From the NCBI GenBank assembly GCA_029204225.1, contig CM055103.1, forward strand, positions 51,276,175-51,340,174: a stretch of DNA of 64,000 nucleotides, given 5' to 3'. This document shows positions 57,482-64,000 of this stretch, piece after piece. Source of the stretch: Diphasiastrum complanatum (Eukaryota; Streptophyta; Lycopodiopsida; Lycopodiales; Lycopodiaceae). Positions within the stretch are counted from its first letter, which is position 1, and each line of letters begins with the position of its first letter. The position numbers were made by a program, and so were the translations under genes. The notes beneath the pieces are model-generated. The model did not search any database, was not told where the DNA came from, and saw nothing but the letters and a program-made list of their open reading frames with translations.

Positions 57482-58199
57482 TGGTGCATCTGCCGGGAGT
57501 GGCTTGATAAGGGACTATTGTTTGGAAAGTAGTTATCATACAAATGGAATGTCCTAAGAATTTTCTAAATTGAATGAGTACGTTGTTTAGACCGTCAGCC
57601 ACACACGAAACATTTTTGGTGCGTCTGCCAGGAGTGGCTTGATAAGGGACTATTGTTTGGAAAGTAATTATCATACAAATGGAATGTCCTGAGAATGTGC
57701 TAAATTGAATGAGTACGTTGTTTAGACCGTCGGCCGCACACGTAACATTTTTTGTGCATCTGCTAGGAGTGGCTTGATATGGGAATATTGCTTGAAGGGT
57801 AGTCATACTATCAATGGTCTACAGATTTCATGTGTCTGGATTGCAAGGGTTGAGAATGATTCTGTTCTTTAGACTGTCAGCCGCACACGTAACATTTTTG
57901 GTGCATCTGCCGGGAGTGGCTTGATAAGGGACTATTGTTTGGAAAGTAGTTATCATACAAATAGAATGTCCTAAGAATTTTCTAAATTGAATGAGTACGT
58001 TGTTTAGACCATCAGCGACACACGTAACATTTTTAGTGCGTCTGCCAGGAGTGGCTTGATAAGGGAATATTGCTTGAAGGATAGTCATACTATCAATGGT
58101 CTACAAATTTCATGTGTCTGAGATCGCAAGTGTTGAGAATGATTATGTTGTTTAGACCGTCAGACGCACACATAACATTTTTGGTGCGTCTGCCGGGAG
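57482..58199 (+). repeat. Tandem array of six primer-binding sites in gypsy E leader
   Basis: TGG(T)GC(G/A)TCTGCC(G/A)GGAGT occurs at 57482, 57617, 57752, 57899, 58034 and 58182 (spacing 135, 135, 147, 135 and 148 bp). Each is preceded by (A)ACATTTT and followed, in the first five, by GGCTTGATA. Two unit types are seen: a 135-bp type with GGAATGTCCT(A/G)AGAAT and a 147-148-bp type with ACTATCAATGGTCTAC. From memory, TGGTGCGTCTGCCGGGAGT is complementary to the 3' end of plant tRNA-Gly(UCC). Confidence 0.85.
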
Positions 58200-58599
58200 C
58201 TACTTGGAAGTGGTCATTGATTGCTTGAAAGAAGGTTGTTATCTCTCTAAGAAATGAGATCATTATCTATTGTTGTGAGAACTGATTTGGATTGTCTAGA
58301 AACACCGTACTGCTTGAAGATAGACCATTTTGAGGAATTATCCATTGGGGAAGATCTTTTCTTCATTGTATCGATGAACTGAAAAAGATTCAAAGATGCG
58401 AATCAATTACTCGTATTAGCTCTAAAATAGGCTCCAAGACTAGAAGAAAAACTTTGTTTTGTTAGGTGCTTATTGTCTTTTCACTAAACCAGTCGACAAG
58501 CCTAGGAGCCTCTAAGCGCGCTGTGTTAAAGCTGGAGTGCAACATCTCACTTCCAAGCTAGGAAATGTCCTCTGAGGTCTCTATTACAGTTAGATCAGA

Positions 58600-60110
58600 T
58601 CACCGATCCCCACCACGAACTGATGTTTTTCGCACTTAACTTGACTGGATCAGTGAGGAGATGGTATTATAGCTTGCCTAGGAGATCTATTGAGACCACT
58701 GAAGAGTTTCTTAGACTGTTTCTACTTGAGTATGCTCCACGTCGCACCCCCGATGGTTTGTTGTTTACAATCAGCTCACTTTAACAAGGTGAAGGTGAAA
58801 CAGTTCGTCAATATCATCGTAGATTAACTGAATTAACATGGTAGGTAGATGCCATGGTGCAATTACCCCCAACTATTACTCACTTTCTTTTTGAGAGGCC
58901 TAAGAGATGACATACAACTTGTAGTACGTCAGAATAGCCCTCAGACTTTAATGGAAGCCGTAAGTAAAGCTCTTGTAGTGGAGGATGCACAAATTGCCCT
59001 CACGAATGCATCAAACATATCTAGAGTTGTGAATAACATAAACCTTAGAACGGATGTGTGGGAGCATAATACATTTAGAGGAAATCAAATCCACAACAAT
59101 CCCCAGCCATTACAAGAGCGAAGACCTCTAGCAGCAATGCCAGAACCATAGCCACCACCCAGACTTTTAAAATTGATGCCACCTAATACTAGAAGGCAAG
59201 TTTCTGGCCCAGAGAAGGGATATGAGAGTACTGGATCTAATTCTGGTCTAGATGACATGAAATAGATGCTCAAAGGATACATGGATGTCATGAATGAGAA
59301 TATGTCAACATTAGCTTTAGATGTGAACTTCTTAAAGCGACAACAGAATTTGTTAGGCCAAAGGAAACCATTTGACCAACCACTAGGTATACTATGTCGA
59401 TTTTGCCAAGGAAACCACTTGAATAGAAACTGTCCTAACACAGTTTGTGCTTTTTGCAAAAAGACTGGTCACTAGGAAGATAGATGTTGGGCTTGCAGAG
59501 AAACCTTAGTGGCGCCTAATCTAAGACTAGGACTTGTGAATCATAGATCACAAGATGAAAGAGTAATTGACACCCCCAGATCAGTCAAGTTTCTACACAG
59601 ACCATCTATAATACGATCTCAAGACAAGGAAAAAGCTAAAATGGAGGATGAATGGCCTCCAGTGAATCTGATAGAGATCGAGACAATGATGTCCATAAAG
59701 ACAAAAGAAGAAGTACTAGCTATGACCAGAAGTAAGACACCGATGGATCCTCCCACTACGTCTTTGAAGAAGGTAGTTGAAAAAAAGACAAGTGATGTCT
59801 CTATCTTGCACAAGATGATAGATCCCTCAATGATAGTAAATACACCCATAGTCAACATCGACAAAACAGATCCTGGAGAAGTGGAGAGATTGGAAGCTAG
59901 AAAGCCACCTAAGATACTTCGAAAGGAGGAAAAGGCTGAAATTGTACCACACAGAAATAGAACCGTAGTCAAACAGATTCGTGACATGGACCTCAACCCT
60001 AGGATTGGAAACCTAGATTTGAGTCGCACTTTGAATGAATTGAGATTAGAGATAGGCTTACGGCAGTTACTCCAACTTTCACCCACAGTCTGCGGAAGGT
60101 GAAGCAGATG
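58600..60110 (+). pseudogene. Gypsy E gag with zinc knuckles
   Basis: Capsid-like region: LTGSVRRWYYSLPRRSIETT, then EEFLRLFLLEYAPRRTPDG, ISSL, stop, GEGETVRQYHRRLTELTW and LRGLRDDIQLVVRQNSPQ. Two knuckles follow near 59395-59500. CRFCQGNHLNRNC is one residue short of the standard spacing. CAFCKKTGH has a TAG before its final Cys. 59509-60102 is a charged linker (197 codons open). Frame breaks near 58780, 58870 and 59150 inactivate it. Confidence 0.8.
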
Positions 60111-60239
60111 ATGAGACTGATAAATTTGGGAATGAGGAGGATAGAATCACCTGTGATAGGAAAAGTGGACAACAACATAGTAGACTGATATTGTCCCAAA
60201 GTTGATGTCACTCTAGACGGTTTAGTTATCTAGGGAGAT

Positions 60240-60674
60240 ATGGTAGATGCGGGATCGGTGGTGAATATAGTAAGCCTAGAATTGGCAGACAGGCTTGGAA
60301 CAGACCTGGAGCCCACTTCATTGATTGCCTTGAAGTTGGCCAACAACTCTGTCATCGAGCCTAAAGGAGAAATGAGATCTGTCCCTATTACAGTTCCTGG
60401 AAAGACTGTGAATGTGGACTTCTATGTCATGAGAATGCTGGCAGGCTATAAGAGCTATTCTCCCCTATTAGGGAGGCCTTGGTTACGATTAAGTGACTGC
60501 ACAGTAGACATTCCTACAAGACTATTGATTTTTGGTAGAGGGAAGAGCCGAGTGGTAGTTGATGGATACCCCGAGACCCCTGAGTTAGAAAGAGCCCCCA
60601 TACCCTCTTCGAAATGGGAAGAAGTGTCTAATGATGATTCAGGAACTTATACAGAAGATGATGAACACAATTGA
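60240..60674 (+). pseudogene. Gypsy E aspartic protease
   Basis: An open 144-codon frame. MVDAGSVVNIVSLELADRLG has DAG in place of the DSG/DTG active site and follows a hydrophobic strand. YSPLLGRPWLRLSDC supplies the conserved GRPW. It cleaves the gag polyprotein in active elements. A stop at 60674 ends it where RT should continue, and no RT follows. Confidence 0.8.
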
Positions 60675-60707
60675 ATTGTACCTCCTGACAAGGATAGTGA
60701 AAGCAGC

Positions 60708-61241
60708 TTGAACCATGCAGAGGTACATGAAATAGTATGGACAGGCCTTGATGATTATCTCCCCAGAGTCAAATCCATGAATCTAGACCCAACAAATTTT
60801 GAGAGTAGGGAGAATGCTAGATATACTGCATCTGATGTCTTTGATCATGAACTGTTTGGTATACAAGAATTATTCAAAGAAAGCCAAGTGGTGCCAGTCG
60901 AAATATTCCATTGGGATAATGAACTACTTGGATATGATTCAGACTGTGAGAAAACTATAGAGGCAAGATACCCTCCTAGCCCAACTAGGTTGTACTCCCA
61001 ATCAACCAATCGAAATGACAAAGGAGGCATTGCATCTCCTAGAACAGATATGATTGTAGACAACAATAGTGAATCGTATGGGGTAGGAGAAATGTTCGAG
61101 ACTGTAGAATCAAAACCTGCATTACTACCTCAGAATCTAGATGAACATCAAAACCTTCAAAGTCATGGTCATCAAGGAAATTCAAATACATATCTGAATA
61201 TCTTACCTTCCTACCTTGAGTATGATCATTTTGATGCTTAA
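60708..61241 (+). pseudogene. Acidic frame downstream of gypsy E protease
   Basis: A 177-codon open frame, rich in Asp, Glu and Asn (FHWDNELLGYDSDCEKTIEA), with no recognisable motif. It may be the protease-RT spacer of the original polyprotein or a lineage-specific extra protein. Its length and lack of stops next to decayed gag deserve note. Confidence 0.4.
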
Positions 61242-62550
61242 GAAAAGAACATGGGAAGACAAGCCAGTGCATATGATAGAATGGAAGCAGATGACGAGTA
61301 CCGTGACAACAAGATCGATAATGAGTAGTAGATGATTATGAAACCATCCATTCTTGCCCTTGGATTCCACCAAGTGGGTAAGAGACTGTAAATTTAATTT
61401 GAGTTCTATTTTTATCTATCTATTCATAGTTTTGTTGATAGATTATTTTGCTATTTCATTCTATATATCGATTGAAAAAAAAAAAAGATCAACGTATGGA
61501 TGGTTTTCTTGTCTTTTGTATAATAGGTAAGTCAAGCGTTTAGAAAATTTTCCTTATGAGCAAGGGTACATCAACTACTCACCATTATCTGAGCATCATA
61601 TTAGACACGGTTTGATTGATTCATCTGCTGCAAGTCTGAACGATGGCATTCATCTCTACCTGCATTATGCATGAACTTAGGAACAAACTCGATGGGCATT
61701 ACCCCAGGGCATAACTGTTTGAATAGGAGCATGAGGGGAGATATGAAAAACTAAGAGACGTAAATGATATAAGTGAGTAGGAGGTTGTTGTGTATATATT
61801 TGTATTTGAAAAAAAAAAAAGAGAGAGAGAGAGGGCATATCCTCTATGTTGTCTGAAAATCAGCATAATTGTATGATTTAGGAGTTTGAGATTGAAAAAA
61901 AAAAGAAGAAGATGAAAATGAGGGTTGGGAAAAAATATGTATATTGTGAACATGATATATGTATATATATCTTATTCAGTCTTTCTCTAAAAAAAAGTTA
62001 AAAAAAGAAAAGAAAAGAAAGAAAAGTTAGCATCGGAGAAGTTTCATTGATTAAATCAATCATGAGTCACTGGAGTGAATGAGAGATATAAATTCTTGAG
62101 AAAAAGTGAGACAATAGACCTATTGCATCCACTTGAGGTTTGAGTACACATCTAGACACGTTCTGATATCAAATGCATCTATCGATTGTCATTTTGTAGA
62201 AAGAAATTGCATTCTCATATCCCCAAAGTGCATGGATAGTGAAATTTGATGGGAGTGAGAGCATAAGCCGTTCTACGTGCACAGGATGGGTGTGATGCAG
62301 GTACTACCATGATCTGTTGCTGCGTGATTCGGTGGCTTAATCGATGGCCCTGAATATTGCTGAAAACTAGACTCCATGCCCAATGGATGAGGCGGTTACA
62401 AACTAGTACCATGAACTTCCCAACGAGCAGTTAGCATTACACATTATTGTGTATTGAGCCTGTCTACAGTTGAAGAGGAGATTTTAGCACAAACATAATT
62501 TCTATTGAGTCCATTATGTGCAGACCACATCCCAATAGAGGTCGCCAAAA
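61242..62550 (+). other. Gypsy E 3' untranslated region
   Basis: AT-rich and purine-rich DNA with poly-A-like stretches (61475, 61808, 61893, 61988) and a GAGAGAGA run. There is no RT, RNase H or integrase in any frame. It ends with AATAGAGGTCGCCAAAA before the 3' LTR. Confidence 0.6.
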
Positions 62551-64000
62551 TCTTAGCTGCTTTTTTGACATGACAAATTGGGCTAAACTAGAGAAGAAAT
62601 GACATGTTATCTCATTAAATATGCTACTTACTTAGTGTGACCGGCAAATATTTTGGCCCGTATAGCCATAGCCGAAGGGGTCCCAGTCCACCCAAAATGG
62701 ACTACCGAGAGGCTTGATAAGTAAATCAGCCTTAGAAATGGCTGTGTAATTTCTATTTTGATCCATGATCTTACCGAATTTTCAATGGATTGCCAATGTG
62801 ACCGAATTTTATATTAATATAATATGATGTTTGAGATTTTTTTTTCAGGTTCTCCTTTCATCCAGCCTATGTGGAAATCAAAGACTGGCCATTATTTTCG
62901 AGCACCTGGATATTTGGAAAATGTCAAGAATTTTCGACAAAGACCAACATTCTTCTCCAACCGATCTTTTTGGACCAAGAACGTCAATTAAAAGCCGAAT
63001 GAAGAATACCATCAACAGAAAATTGGGCACTACAAGTATCAAATATCACACTAGGACAATGGGCCATGGGACCAAAATGGGCAAAATCTTCATACTTAAG
63101 GAAGTACCTATATGCATAAGGGCCACCCAAAGAACAATTTTCAAGAAGGACCGGAAAAAAGTCAAAGACCGTCTGAATTTAAGAGGATGCCGACAAAATA
63201 TGAAATACTGGGCATAAGACCTTGACTCATGTTGACAAACGGGACATTTCTATTGGATGAGAACATTGACCCACATGGGCCATACTTTGGTCATGGGTGC
63301 CCATGTGGCCCTATCCATACTCTTCAATGCCATTTAAAAGTCCACATGGCACAAAGCCAAAAAGTATAAATGAACCCTTCAAAATGAAACGTTGAATGGT
63401 CAAAGGGTAGGATGAAATGAAAAATCGAAAGGTTGGGCCATCATCCATTGACGGATATACATGCATGGGCAGCCTCACGCAAACAGAACCAGATCGAGAA
63501 CCAAATCAAGAACCAGCTATGTTTTTTCATATCGTTATGCTTTCATGTTTGTTTTATCGCGTAGCCTTGCAGAGGTGCGATGGTGATATTCCTTCTTTAC
63601 GTAATTTGTTGAGGGTGATGGTGACCAACTTTCCTTTCATGAGAGCCGAAAGGATCGTGGAACTGATCATTGTGTTTGAGAATTTCTTGAGTTGATCTGT
63701 CAAAATCACTGTCGCAGAGCCAACACATATCAGAGATGGAGAGTGTGGTAGATTTCAATGTGTTCATGGAGAGATATGTAGCTGAAGGCATCTCATTTAC
63801 TCTGAGTAACGTCAGTACTGTTGAATATCCTGTTTCCGAGAGTATTGATCACACAAGTACGTAAGAGCTTCAGGGGAATGGTACTTTGATTATGAGAACA
63901 ATGGATTCCTGGTTAAGTCTACTCCTGCTCAAGAGCTGATATGGGCAGAGTCTCAGAGCTCCAAATTTTGATTGACCAGCGTTGTTGCATCAACTACTTT
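62551..64000 (+). mobile_element. Gypsy E 3' LTR, runs off the window
   Basis: Direct repeat of 53733-55156 with scattered substitutions and short indels. For example, an 18-bp duplication-like stretch near 63925 is absent from the 5' copy. It is cut by the window end. Confidence 0.9.

Noticed and set aside
59619-60086. 155-codon minus-strand frame opposite gypsy E gag linker
   Set aside because: It is antisense to a coding frame with matching base bias. It has no domain.

Overview
This is plant nuclear DNA from a large, retrotransposon-rich genome. The evidence is Ty1/copia elements primed by initiator tRNA-Met (TGGTATCAGAGC), Ty3/gypsy elements including a chromodomain type, and intron-containing plant 2-oxoglutarate/Fe(II) dioxygenase (2OGD) genes. 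A Penelope-like reverse transcriptase and a DUF7869-like gene lean towards a non-angiosperm (fern, lycophyte or gymnosperm), but that is inference and the species is not identified. I found no unbroken cellular gene. The only long intact reading frame of interest is a copia RT-RNase H.

Layout: 0-8.5 kb is a minus-strand gypsy remnant split by copia element A (5-bp target duplication AGAAC). Copia B of the same family is nested inside A in the opposite orientation, and an 87-bp tRNA-like SINE is inside B. 8.5-14.4 kb is a decayed full-length copia (C). 14.4-17.5 kb is a rearranged 2OGD fragment fused to a third copia (D), then a 606-bp TRIM/SMART-like mini-element, then duplicated 2OGD downstream flank carrying a second SINE copy. 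17.7-19.9 kb is an internally deleted chromovirus. 20-27 kb is LTR and gypsy debris. 27-36.6 kb holds two copies of a Cys-rich gene fragment, a Penelope-like RT, a CATGCATG tandem array split by a solo LTR, and gypsy and copia gag fragments.

36.8-44.3 kb is a head-to-head inverted duplication of a two-exon 2OGD gene. Each copy is broken by different lesions, and about 2.2 kb of shared upstream DNA with tandem repeats lies between them. The rearranged copy at 14.4-15.0 kb carries the same 10-nt deletion as the 41-kb copy.

45.4-51.2 kb is the most unusual part. A decayed DUF7869-like gene (minus) and an unrecognised intron-containing gene with a DIPYGF motif (plus) are transcribed divergently. 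Between them is an array of about 19 dyad-symmetric units built on TCGATGCA, part of it enclosed by perfect 37-bp inverted arms. The same units occur in an intron of the plus-strand gene.

53.7-64 kb is a large gypsy element with LTRs over 1.4 kb (about 3.7 kb inferred). It encodes gag and protease remnants but no polymerase. Its leader repeats the primer-binding site six times in tandem.
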